Shown: in pieces, positions 25,144 through 32,791 of the stretch | Layout of the letters: each line of letters starts with the position of its first letter | Numbering within the stretch: the first letter of the stretch is position 1 | Assembly: GCA_041859095.1 (NCBI GenBank) | Contig: JBHEKY010000037.1 | Span: forward strand, 1-64,000 | Direction of reading: 5' to 3' | Source: UBA1422 sp041859095 | GTDB lineage: Bacteria > Bacillota > Clostridia > Peptostreptococcales > Anaerovoracaceae | DNA length: 64,000 nt | The notes under the pieces: generated by a model | Seen by the model: only the letters and a program-made list of their open reading frames with translations | Databases searched by the model: none | Told to the model about the DNA's origin: nothing | Translations under genes and position numbers: made by a program

Positions 25144-25440
25144 ATGTGTTTATTGATTACTTTGCTAGCTGCAGTTATCTCCACCATCTTGTGGTACGTA
25201 AATGCTCCGGATAACAAATTTCAACTTGGAACTCTTAGCTTGATGTACTGGGGCGCATCGCTGATGTGGACTGTTGATGGTTTCTTTTGTGTTGCGGAAG
25301 GAGAACCGTTCTTGGATCTTAGTTTAAATGATGCATTACTAGGATTTTTGATTGTGATTTGTGGCCTGGTTGCTTGGGTTGCCCTGTTATTATATAAGGA
25401 CCCCAAAAAAGTCTTCCAGTCATTTCTTATAAAAAATTAA
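25144..25440 (+). CDS. Small membrane protein, partner of the preceding gene
   Basis: A 98-residue protein with three hydrophobic segments: LLITLLAAVISTILWYV, LMYWGASLMWTVDGFFCV and ALLGFLIVICGLVAWVALLL. ATG at 25144 has AGGAGG eight bases upstream. The frame is open from a TTG at 25120 that overlaps the previous gene. A strong terminator follows at once, closing a two-gene unit. Function unknown. Confidence 0.7.
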   Translation: MCLLITLLAAVISTILWYVNAPDNKFQLGTLSLMYWGASLMWTVDGFFCVAEGEPFLDLSLNDALLGFLIVICGLVAWVALLLYKDPKKVFQSFLIKN

Positions 25441-25460
25441 CATACAGACAATAGACAAAC

Positions 25461-25499
25461 ATAAAACACCGACAATCATAGTATGTGTCGGTGTTTTAT
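25461..25499 (+). terminator. Strong terminator (14-bp perfect stem)
   Basis: ATAAAACACCGACA pairs perfectly with TGTCGGTGTTTTAT around an 11-base loop. Confidence 0.85.
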
Positions 25500-25534
25500 G
25501 CTTAATCGATATTCGATGGATTAGGGAGAAAACC

Positions 25535-26410
25535 ATGCGAGATTATTTTGACAAAATGTGTGCCAGCAAAGAGAGCCAGCTTTCTGCAGAATCCTCAGAG
25601 GTGGTGGATAATGATACGGTTAAGGAAATCCGACAACAGTTGGATGAACATCCAGATGATGGCAATCTGTTGATTCAATTTGGTGATGCACTTTCCTATC
25701 AACTGAGATATCTTGAAGCAGTTACTGCATACACCAAGGCAATCCAACGAATGCCGGAAAGCACCGTAGCTTATCAAAAACGAGCCGGACGGCATCTTAC
25801 AACTCTTCAAGTTGAAAAAGCATACAAAGATTATCAAGCCTACAAAAATCTCGGTGGGGACGATGTGGAGATTGAGTTACTAATGGGGATTACGGCGTAC
25901 TTGGATGGACAATACCAGTTATCGAAAAATCATTTTGAAGAGTGGATTACGATTTCATCACAGGACACAGAAGAGCTGGTCGCAGTGTTTTATTGGTATG
26001 CGATTTGTTGCATTCAGGACAATGATACAGTTACATTGAATCGGATTCTGAGCTACTATTCTTCGGATATGTTCGTAGGCCATCATACCGCTTATCAATG
26101 TGGGATCGAGTTGTTTTGTGGAAATATTTCAAGTACAGAAGCCCTGGATTTTGCTGAAAAGGCAGAAGGGGATGATCGAGACCTTGAATATAGTATGGTC
26201 GTTTATGCGGTTGCAAAAAATGAAGAGCGGTTTGGAAACACAAAACGATATATTGAGTTACTGGACAGAATACTAATGCGAGATACATTCTGGGCAGGAT
26301 TTGCATGTCTTGCTGCATGGAATGATAGATTTCAGAGTGAGCAGCGCAACCGGTGGTCTTGCCGACAATCTTGTTACGATACTCTCGATCGCGATAATTC
26401 TGGGCATTGA
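25535..26410 (+). CDS. TPR-repeat protein with suspect C-terminus
   Basis: A helical protein with TPR-like units (LIQFGDALSYQLRYLEAVTA and YTKAIQRMPESTVAYQKRAG; also RILMRDTFW near the end). Around residue 265 the character changes abruptly: the last 25 residues are Arg/Ser/Cys-rich and unlike the rest, while the +2 frame from 26322 encodes a clean hydrophobic helix. A frameshift near 26330 is likely, either real or a sequence error. The intact protein would then be TPR plus a C-terminal TM anchor. GGGAGAAAACC precedes the ATG. Confidence 0.7.
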   Translation: MRDYFDKMCASKESQLSAESSEVVDNDTVKEIRQQLDEHPDDGNLLIQFGDALSYQLRYLEAVTAYTKAIQRMPESTVAYQKRAGRHLTTLQVEKAYKDYQAYKNLGGDDVEIELLMGITAYLDGQYQLSKNHFEEWITISSQDTEELVAVFYWYAICCIQDNDTVTLNRILSYYSSDMFVGHHTAYQCGIELFCGNISSTEALDFAEKAEGDDRDLEYSMVVYAVAKNEERFGNTKRYIELLDRILMRDTFWAGFACLAAWNDRFQSEQRNRWSCRQSCYDTLDRDNSGH

Positions 26411-26459
26411 TTTGTTGCTGGCACCAAAGCTTAACTACAATTGGCAAATAATGGATTGA
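26322..26459 (+). other. Out-of-frame hydrophobic tail overlapping the TPR gene
   Basis: This 45-codon frame contains LADNLVTILSIAIILGIDLL and ends NYNWQIMD. It has no ribosome binding site of its own. It fits best as the true C-terminus of the overlapping TPR gene after a frameshift. Confidence 0.4.
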
Positions 26460-26500
26460 CATTTTGTGGAAAAAGCGTATAACAAAGCCACATTAATATA

Positions 26501-26576
26501 TTGGCAAACATGTCGAAAGGCATGGGCGCAAAGCCACAGGGTCTAATCCTACGGGAATGACAGCCGGTTGCCCAAT
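26501..26576 (+). promoter_or_regulatory. Cyclic di-GMP-I (GEMM-I) riboswitch aptamer
   Basis: The stretch has the conserved GEMM-I elements in order: GGCAAAC, a GAAA tetraloop (TCGAAAGG), GGGCGCAAAGCC, the GGTCTAA bend and the closing CAGCCGGTTGCC. Outer bases TTGGCAA and TTGCCCAA can close P1. A terminator hairpin follows and then a Flp-type pilin gene, a target class known for this riboswitch in Clostridia. Ligand binding should control termination; whether it switches on or off is not clear by eye. Confidence 0.9.
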
Positions 26577-26606
26577 CAAAAATGGTAGTTGATGGTTGGA
26601 AATCAA

Positions 26607-26642
26607 GCGGCATCTGTGGACGTTCAGAGCTGCTTTTTGTTT
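26607..26642 (+). terminator. Riboswitch expression-platform terminator
   Basis: GCGGC(A)TCTG pairs with CAGAGCTGC with one bulge and one G-U pair, followed by TTTTTGTTT. It lies 30 bases after the c-di-GMP aptamer and 55 bases before the pilin ATG. Confidence 0.75.
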
Positions 26643-26696
26643 GAAGAATATTTAGAAATTGTTAACATTGCAGCTAGTGTTCGGGAGGATATTACA

Positions 26697-27242
26697 ATGA
26701 AGAAATATTTCGCCAAAGAAGATGGGCAGGGTCTTGTAGAATATGGATTGATTATTGGCTTGGTTGCCATCGTCTCCGTCTCGTCTCTTACCATGTTTTC
26801 CGGTGGGCTTACTGATAAGTTTGCTGAGTTTGGCAATGTGTTCAGCGCTGAAGAAGAATCAGCAGTAACTCCGCCAGGCGATAATTTTACTGAAATATCT
26901 ATGAATATGATAGAAAAAATTATTGAAAAATTCAAAAGCAGTGGGAAATATGGTAGGACATGGGGTGAATATGCGTTTACTGATTTGGGCCTGAATCCTG
27001 ATGATTGGAAAGACCCGGTTGATCATATTTACTATAAACCAGGTGGAGCGAATTTGAGTATCAGTCCAGAAGACGGTTGGTCATTTGTTGTTAACGGTAC
27101 AGACGGAAGTAAAAAAGTATTGAATGCATCCTACAACTGGAATTTGACTTATAATGATGCAAACAAAAAATGGTATTATCACAAGATTTCACCGGAGAAT
27201 GAAATTGATATTAATACATTGGTTACCGTAAAGAACGACTGA
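26697..27242 (+). CDS. Flp-type (class IVb) pilin-like protein with C-terminal extension
   Basis: A 181-residue protein whose N-terminus is the Flp/Fap prepilin pattern: a short basic leader, then GQGLVEYGLIIGLVAIVSVS, with the Gly for prepilin peptidase cleavage and the Glu at +5. Ordinary Flp pilins end after about 60 residues; this one has a further 120-residue polar domain (DGWSFVVNGTDGSKKVLNAS and similar). GGGAGGAT precedes ATG at 26697. A c-di-GMP riboswitch controls it. No tad assembly genes are in the window, so it is an orphan pilin or pseudopilin. Confidence 0.8.
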   Translation: MKKYFAKEDGQGLVEYGLIIGLVAIVSVSSLTMFSGGLTDKFAEFGNVFSAEEESAVTPPGDNFTEISMNMIEKIIEKFKSSGKYGRTWGEYAFTDLGLNPDDWKDPVDHIYYKPGGANLSISPEDGWSFVVNGTDGSKKVLNASYNWNLTYNDANKKWYYHKISPENEIDINTLVTVKND

Positions 27243-27262
27243 TTTGGTATAACAGAAAACTG

Positions 27263-27308
27263 GCACCTCATAAGCCGGACAAAAGAACGGCTGAGGTGCT
27301 TTTTTTTA
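27263..27308 (+). terminator. Terminator after the pilin gene
   Basis: GCACCTCATAAGCCG...CGGCTGAGGTGC stem followed by eight T residues. Confidence 0.88.
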
Positions 27309-27502
27309 TGGGAGTTTGACTAGATTTATGGTTGACTCCATCTCGAAGTATGGGGTTGCAAAAATGCATTAGAAAATCAGGCTGCGGTATTGTCCCCCTC
27401 ATGAAATAAATGGTACAATAAGAACAGTTGAAACGGTTGCTAGTATACTTGCAAGAAATGTGCTTGACCGGGCTAATTATAAGAGTTTGAGAGGAATCTG
27501 GA

Positions 27503-28912
27503 ATGAAACAGTTTGTAACAGAATCAACCCGTGAAGAAGCATATTCACATGCGCTAGAGATTTTGGAAACTGTGGGAGTCCGGTTTGATTGCGAAGAGAC
27601 GAGACAACTATTTCTGAAGCATGGTGCAATAATTGAGGGAGACAAAGTACGCATCTCTCGCGGTCTAGTGGAAGAGGCCATAAGCACCACACCCAAGCAA
27701 GGTGGAAGACTAACCGGTGAGCAAAGAATTGTGGCAGCAACACCATTCAGTAGTGCGCCATTTATTCTGGATGATGATACAGGGAGCCTACATCGTTGCA
27801 CTATGGAAGAAGCTATTAAATTTTATCAAATCAATGAAACATCACCTCTTTATGAGTGTGTCAATCCTGGGTGTGCTGACCCAGAAGATAACGATGCGCC
27901 AGATCAATTTGTGGCGCAGATTGCAATGTCGCTGAGGTACTCCAACAAATATCCGAGTATTGGACTTCGGGCAACCCGAAGCACTGCGCTTGCTGGAGAC
28001 GTCTATGGAAGTGCGCGAAAGGCATTTCGCCTGGTACGCGAATTCTATGATATCTGGGATCAACCCGTAATGACCCAAGGGATCTGCCCAAACTCGCCGC
28101 TTTCATATGACCGGGAGTGTTTGGATAATCTTTGTGCAGCAATAGATGAAAGGCAGCCAATTTCTCTTTCTCCATGTTCAGTTGGGTTTATGACCGCACC
28201 TGAAACCATCATGAGTGTAGTAATCCACGACTTTGCATTGGCCCTAGCCGGTTTGGTGCTGATTCAGATAAAATCACCTGGCCACGAAACCTCCTTCAGC
28301 GAGTTTTCAACCATTGGACAAATTCGAACCTTGCAACCCAACTATGGCAGCGTAGAAAGTGTATATTTGCAGGTAATTTTTTATGAGCTATGCAAATCAC
28401 TGGGCATTCCTTGTTCTATTTCGGGAGGCTATGGAGATGGAACAAAAGTAGACTACCAGGCAGGCATGGAGGCTATGTTGACGGCGATGCTCCCGTTTCA
28501 GCTTACGGAAATTCAGGAAATTTGGTGTTACCCTGGAATCCTGGCCGGGTTTGCCTGTGGAAGCTTTCGGAAAGCCATTCTGGACGAAGAAATGATGCGG
28601 GTTACGAATAGGATGCTACAGGGAGCAGTAATGACCATAGACCAAAACTTGCCGGAAATCCTTTCTGCAGGCATGGATGCAGGGAATTTTCTTGGACTCG
28701 GAAAGATGAAAACCTACCGTCGTGATAATTATATGACTCAAGTATTCAACAAATGGGGAATTGGGCAGGCTGAAAATCCTGAAAAATCCGACTTGGCCTA
28801 CATTTCACAGAAGATTATAGACCAACGAATCGCATCCTATGAGCAGCCGGAGCGAACAGCTACCCAGAAAAAAATCCTCCAGGCCCACTTACCTTTACAA
28901 TGTCAGTATTGA
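27503..28912 (+). CDS. MttB-family methyltransferase, non-pyrrolysine type
   Basis: A 469-residue member of the trimethylamine methyltransferase superfamily, with the usual start (EAYSHALEILETVGVRFDCE), FILDDDTGS, QPISLSPCSVGF and the barrel segment SISGGYGDGTKVDYQAGMEA. True TMA methyltransferases carry pyrrolysine at an in-frame TAG; this gene has none and runs through uninterrupted. It is therefore of the MtgB-like class that demethylates glycine betaine or other quaternary amines and passes the methyl group to a corrinoid protein. No corrinoid protein or activator is adjacent. A TTGTCC/TACAAT promoter is possible near 27395-27425. Confidence 0.88.
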   Translation: MKQFVTESTREEAYSHALEILETVGVRFDCEETRQLFLKHGAIIEGDKVRISRGLVEEAISTTPKQGGRLTGEQRIVAATPFSSAPFILDDDTGSLHRCTMEEAIKFYQINETSPLYECVNPGCADPEDNDAPDQFVAQIAMSLRYSNKYPSIGLRATRSTALAGDVYGSARKAFRLVREFYDIWDQPVMTQGICPNSPLSYDRECLDNLCAAIDERQPISLSPCSVGFMTAPETIMSVVIHDFALALAGLVLIQIKSPGHETSFSEFSTIGQIRTLQPNYGSVESVYLQVIFYELCKSLGIPCSISGGYGDGTKVDYQAGMEAMLTAMLPFQLTEIQEIWCYPGILAGFACGSFRKAILDEEMMRVTNRMLQGAVMTIDQNLPEILSAGMDAGNFLGLGKMKTYRRDNYMTQVFNKWGIGQAENPEKSDLAYISQKIIDQRIASYEQPERTATQKKILQAHLPLQCQY

Positions 28913-29112
28913 CAAAATTGAACGTTGCTCATAAAAATACACAAAAATGACAGCGAGTGCCGTAAGCACCTCTTTCCTTATGCCAAAAAGAACACATATA
29001 TAGAACGGAATGTGGTATAATAACTGAGGTCAAGTCGGATTTGTTCGAGTACATCGAACTTTTTTTATTGCCGGCAAACAATCCAAACCCAACAGAAAGC
29101 AGGAAATCCCCA

Positions 29113-30924
29113 ATGAACACAAAACAGAAAATAATTAATATAGCAGTCATTGCCCATGTAGATGCAGGAAAGTCAACATTGGTAGACGCGTTTTTATCTC
29201 AAAGCGGAGTATTTAGGGATAATGAAGAAGTGGTTGATTGCGTGATGGATAGCAATGATATAGAGAGAGAACGTGGCATCACAATTTATTCCAAGAACTG
29301 CTCTGTCATGCATAACGGCATCAAGATCAATATCGTCGATACCCCGGGACACGCAGATTTCTCGTCGGAAGTTGAGCGTATTATTAAAACGGTAGATACG
29401 GTTATTTTATTGGTTGACTCCAGTGAAGGACCAATGCCTCAAACTAGATTTGTACTCCAAAAATCTTTGGAGATGGGACTGAATCCAATCCTCCTCATTA
29501 ATAAGATAGACAAGAGAGATGAACGTGCCAAGGAAGTTGTTGACATGGTTTACGAACTCTTTATGGAGCTTGATGCAAACGATGCGCAACTTGACTTCCC
29601 AATTCTTTATGGTGTGGCAAAGCAAGGAATCGCGAAATATGAGCTGGATGATGACAGCACGGATCTGACTCCCTTATTTGATACGATTACAAATCATGTG
29701 AAGCCCTATCCAAATTATAATAAAGAGCCGTTGCAACTACAAGTTTCTACCCTTGCATACGATGATTATATTGGTAGACTTGGGATTGGTAGAGTTACAA
29801 AAGGAAAGATAAAAACAGGACAAACGGTGTCTGTTTGCAAAGCCGACGGCAGTATTGTCCAGAAAAAAATCAATCAGCTATTCGTATACATCGGATTAAA
29901 GCGTACGCCGGTTGAGAAGGCGGAAAGCGGAGACATCGTTTTGCTTTCAGGGATTGCAGACATCTCCATCGGAGAAACCATCTGTGACTCAGGAAATCCC
30001 TTACCAATGGAAATGATACACATTGAAGATCCTACTCTTTCCATGAAATTTATGGTTAACAAATCACCCTTTGCAGGCAAAGTCGGTAAATTTGTTACCA
30101 CAAGGCATATTAAGGAAAGATTAGAAAAGGAATTGGAAGTCAATGTAGGTCTATTGGTTGAACCATCAGAAGGAATTGAAGGTTTCAAGGTTTCGGGCCG
30201 AGGCGAGTTACACCTTTCCATATTAATTGAAAACATGAGACGGGAAGGTTATGAATTAGCCGTATCAAAGCCTGAAGTCATCATGCACAGGGGCAAAAAC
30301 GGCAAGAAGCTGGAACCGATTGAGCAAGTAATTATCAGTGTTCCGGATGAGTATTCCGGTGCGGTTATTTCAAAGTTGAATATTCGAAAAGGTTTAATGG
30401 TAGGAATGACTGGAAAAGAGGGGTATTCAACGTTAGAATACTTGGTGCCAACACGGGGTCTTCTAGGATATCGAACGGAATTCATTAATGATACCAGAGG
30501 GGAAGGAACCTTGGTAAGACGTTTTGAATGCTTTGAGGAGCATAAGGGGGACATTCCACAGAGAACCAACGGAGCCCTTATTTCTCAAGAAGAAGGCATT
30601 GCAACCCCTTATGCACTTTATAATATCAGCGAAAGAGGGATTCTCTTTATTGAAGCAGGCACCAAGGTGTACGAAGGGATGATAATCGGGATGAACAGCC
30701 GTATAGAAGACATGGTAGTCAATCCCTGCAAAGCAAAAAAAGTAAGCAACATGAGATCTTCTGGAAATGACGATTCCGTAAGGGTACCACCTCCACGGAT
30801 TTTCACATTGGAAGAAGCCCTGGAATTTATCAATGATGATGAACTTGTTGAAATTGTTCCTAATGATATTCGTTTAAGAAAAAAAATATTAAAAGAGTTG
30901 GACCGTAGAAGAAGTAGCAGATAG
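29113..30924 (+). CDS. typA: Ribosome-associated GTPase TypA/BipA
   Basis: A translational GTPase of about 603 residues that binds the ribosome and helps assembly and stress adaptation. G-motifs are clear: AHVDAGKSTL (G1), RERGIT (G2), DTPGHADFSSEVERI (G3) and NKIDKRDERAKEVV (G4). Later come the EF-G-like domains and the TypA-specific C-terminus (PTRGLLGYRTEFINDTRGEG). Start ATG 29113 begins MNTKQKIINIAVIAHVDAGK; the longer open frame upstream lacks support. It stands alone, and TAG is its stop codon. Confidence 0.97.
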   Translation: MNTKQKIINIAVIAHVDAGKSTLVDAFLSQSGVFRDNEEVVDCVMDSNDIERERGITIYSKNCSVMHNGIKINIVDTPGHADFSSEVERIIKTVDTVILLVDSSEGPMPQTRFVLQKSLEMGLNPILLINKIDKRDERAKEVVDMVYELFMELDANDAQLDFPILYGVAKQGIAKYELDDDSTDLTPLFDTITNHVKPYPNYNKEPLQLQVSTLAYDDYIGRLGIGRVTKGKIKTGQTVSVCKADGSIVQKKINQLFVYIGLKRTPVEKAESGDIVLLSGIADISIGETICDSGNPLPMEMIHIEDPTLSMKFMVNKSPFAGKVGKFVTTRHIKERLEKELEVNVGLLVEPSEGIEGFKVSGRGELHLSILIENMRREGYELAVSKPEVIMHRGKNGKKLEPIEQVIISVPDEYSGAVISKLNIRKGLMVGMTGKEGYSTLEYLVPTRGLLGYRTEFINDTRGEGTLVRRFECFEEHKGDIPQRTNGALISQEEGIATPYALYNISERGILFIEAGTKVYEGMIIGMNSRIEDMVVNPCKAKKVSNMRSSGNDDSVRVPPPRIFTLEEALEFINDDELVEIVPNDIRLRKKILKELDRRRSSR

Positions 30925-31037
30925 TCGGAGATTTTTGTTACCTCCCTGGAGCAATCTTGAAACAATAAAAAACGATTTATGGCAAGTATAGGGTCATGTT
31001 GGAAACCTATTTAAACAAGCTATCTTAATGTACTCCG

Positions 31038-31083
31038 TTGACAGTATTCAGAAAATTATATATAATCAACCCACGTGTGGGTT
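31038..31083 (+). promoter_or_regulatory. Consensus promoter and palindrome upstream of nhaC
   Basis: TTGACA (31038), a 17-base spacer and TATAAT (31061) form a perfect sigma-A promoter. Directly after the -10 box, AACCCAC-GT-GTGGGTT is an inverted repeat that would overlap the transcription start. This suggests repressor binding or a 5' mRNA hairpin. Confidence 0.75.
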
Positions 31084-31144
31084 TACCAAACACGGTTTCC
31101 CATATTCGTTGATTCATTCTATTATTTTTTAAGGAGGACCTATT

Positions 31145-32599
31145 ATGGGTAAAAAAATTCCAATGTGGCAAGTCCTGATTGTGGTAGCATTTATGCTCGC
31201 AGGCTTGTACTGGGAAGTCATCGTCGCTGGTGATGGTGAAGGCCACATTGCGCTGATTGCTTCAGGCATCATTGCCGCAATCGTCGCAGTTGCAAATGGA
31301 TGGAAGTGGAAATATCTTGAAAAGGGTATTTTGACTACTATCGATCGTTCCATGCAAGCAGCCTTGATCTTGATGGTCGTTGGTCTATTGGTTGGTGCAT
31401 GGGTAGCCGGAGGCGTTATCCCCGCAATGATTTATTATGGATTGTCCATTTTAAGTCCGGGGATATTTTTGTTTGCTGGCTGTATCCTCTGTTGCGTCGT
31501 ATCACTGGCGACCGGTTCGTCCTGGACCACAGCTGCCACCGTTGGTATCGCACTGATGGGAATCGCTTCTGCACTTGACATTTCTCCCGCAATGACCGCC
31601 GGAGCAATTGTATCCGGTGCATACTTCGGAGACAAAATGTCACCTCTGTCTGATACAACCAACCTGGCTCCAGCTGTTGCCGGTTCCACCCTGTTTGAGC
31701 ATATCAGACACATGGTTTGGACAGTTACCCCTTCCTTGGTTATTGCACTGATTGGTTTCCTAGTACTTGGCTTCGTCAACCATTCCGGCGGAACTGCTGA
31801 TTTAAGTGGCGTGACCGAAATGCAAACTGCCTTGAAAGCAGAATTCTGGATTAATCCGGTTCTGTTGATTCCTCCGGTTGTGGTTATTGGGATGGTTATT
31901 ATCAAAGCACCTGCACTACCCGGACTGATTGGCGGCACCTTACTGGGTGTTGTATGCATGGCAGTTCAGGGAGTTGATCCCAAAACCTGGATGGCAACAT
32001 TGAACTATGGTTATTCTTCATCCAGTGAAATCCAAGCCGTTGCCGACCTGTTGAATCAGGGTGGTATGCAGAACATGATGTGGGCCATCTCACTGATTTT
32101 ATGCGCAATGATGTTTGGTGGTATTCTAGATGCTTCCGGCATGTTGGATTCCATCGCTCATGGACTTCTGAGGGTTGCCAAAGGCACTGGTTCACTGGTC
32201 TTGGTTACCATTTTCACTTGTATCTTCATGAACGTTGTGGCATGCGACCAGTATCTATCCATCATCATGCCTGGTAGAATGTACAAAGAAGCTTATGAAG
32301 ACAGAAGACTTGCCAACAAGAATCTTTCCAGAGTACTGGAAGACTCAGGCACAATGACTTCTAACCTGGTTCCTTGGAACACTTGTGGTGCTTACATGAA
32401 GAGCGTACTGGGTGTATCACAGTGGGGCCCGGGCGGCTATGCTCCGTTTGCCTTCTTAAATCTGTTGAATCCGATTGTATCGGCATTCTATGGATTCACC
32501 GGTATTTCCATGACAAAGATAACCGAAGAGCAGTATGCAGAGATTCTCCACAAGAGAACTCTTGCTAAGGAAGCTGCTTTGGAAGCACTGAAGGCATAG
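31145..32599 (+). CDS. nhaC: NhaC-family Na+/H+ antiporter
   Basis: A 484-residue integral membrane antiporter with about 11-12 TM helices. Family landmarks are ATGSSWTTAATVGIALMGIA, the SGAYFGDKMSPLSDTTNLAP motif and the later VACDQYLSIIMPGRMY. NhaC proteins exchange sodium, or in some members an amino acid or organic acid, for protons. The gene has AAGGAGG before ATG, a consensus promoter upstream and a terminator downstream, so it is monocistronic. The exact ion or solute is uncertain. Confidence 0.9.
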   Translation: MGKKIPMWQVLIVVAFMLAGLYWEVIVAGDGEGHIALIASGIIAAIVAVANGWKWKYLEKGILTTIDRSMQAALILMVVGLLVGAWVAGGVIPAMIYYGLSILSPGIFLFAGCILCCVVSLATGSSWTTAATVGIALMGIASALDISPAMTAGAIVSGAYFGDKMSPLSDTTNLAPAVAGSTLFEHIRHMVWTVTPSLVIALIGFLVLGFVNHSGGTADLSGVTEMQTALKAEFWINPVLLIPPVVVIGMVIIKAPALPGLIGGTLLGVVCMAVQGVDPKTWMATLNYGYSSSSEIQAVADLLNQGGMQNMMWAISLILCAMMFGGILDASGMLDSIAHGLLRVAKGTGSLVLVTIFTCIFMNVVACDQYLSIIMPGRMYKEAYEDRRLANKNLSRVLEDSGTMTSNLVPWNTCGAYMKSVLGVSQWGPGGYAPFAFLNLLNPIVSAFYGFTGISMTKITEEQYAEILHKRTLAKEAALEALKA

Positions 32600-32641
32600 A
32601 CTTCAATACAAAAACGACATACAGTAAGAGACAATAATCAA

Positions 32642-32670
32642 AAGAGACAGGCCCTGCCTGTCTCTTTTTA
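32642..32670 (+). terminator. Terminator after nhaC
   Basis: AAGAGACAGG-CCCTG-CCTGTCTCTT followed by a T-rich end. Confidence 0.88.
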
Positions 32671-32710
32671 AGAAATTCTGCTCCTTCAAAGTTGAAAGGA
32701 GGTATAACAA

Positions 32711-32791
32711 ATGGTAAGATATAGAAGCAACCATTGGTGTTGGGGATTCGCAAAGCGGAGGTTAATAGAAAGGGAAAAGATCAATGATTAA
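32711..32791 (+). CDS. Short leader ORF (26 aa) overlapping the cca start
   Basis: AAAGGAGGT, one of the strongest ribosome binding sites in the window, lies seven bases before ATG 32711. The 26-codon frame is rich in Arg, Lys and Trp (RYRSNHWCWGFAKRRLIERE) and its stop overlaps the cca start by eight bases. It was too short for the supplied frames but looks translated. It may act as a translational coupler or leader for cca. The peptide itself has no recognised function. Confidence 0.5.
   Translation: MVRYRSNHWCWGFAKRRLIEREKIND

Noticed and set aside
27503..28912. MttB-family gene as a pyrrolysine protein
   Set aside because: The frame has no internal TAG; it is the non-Pyl class.
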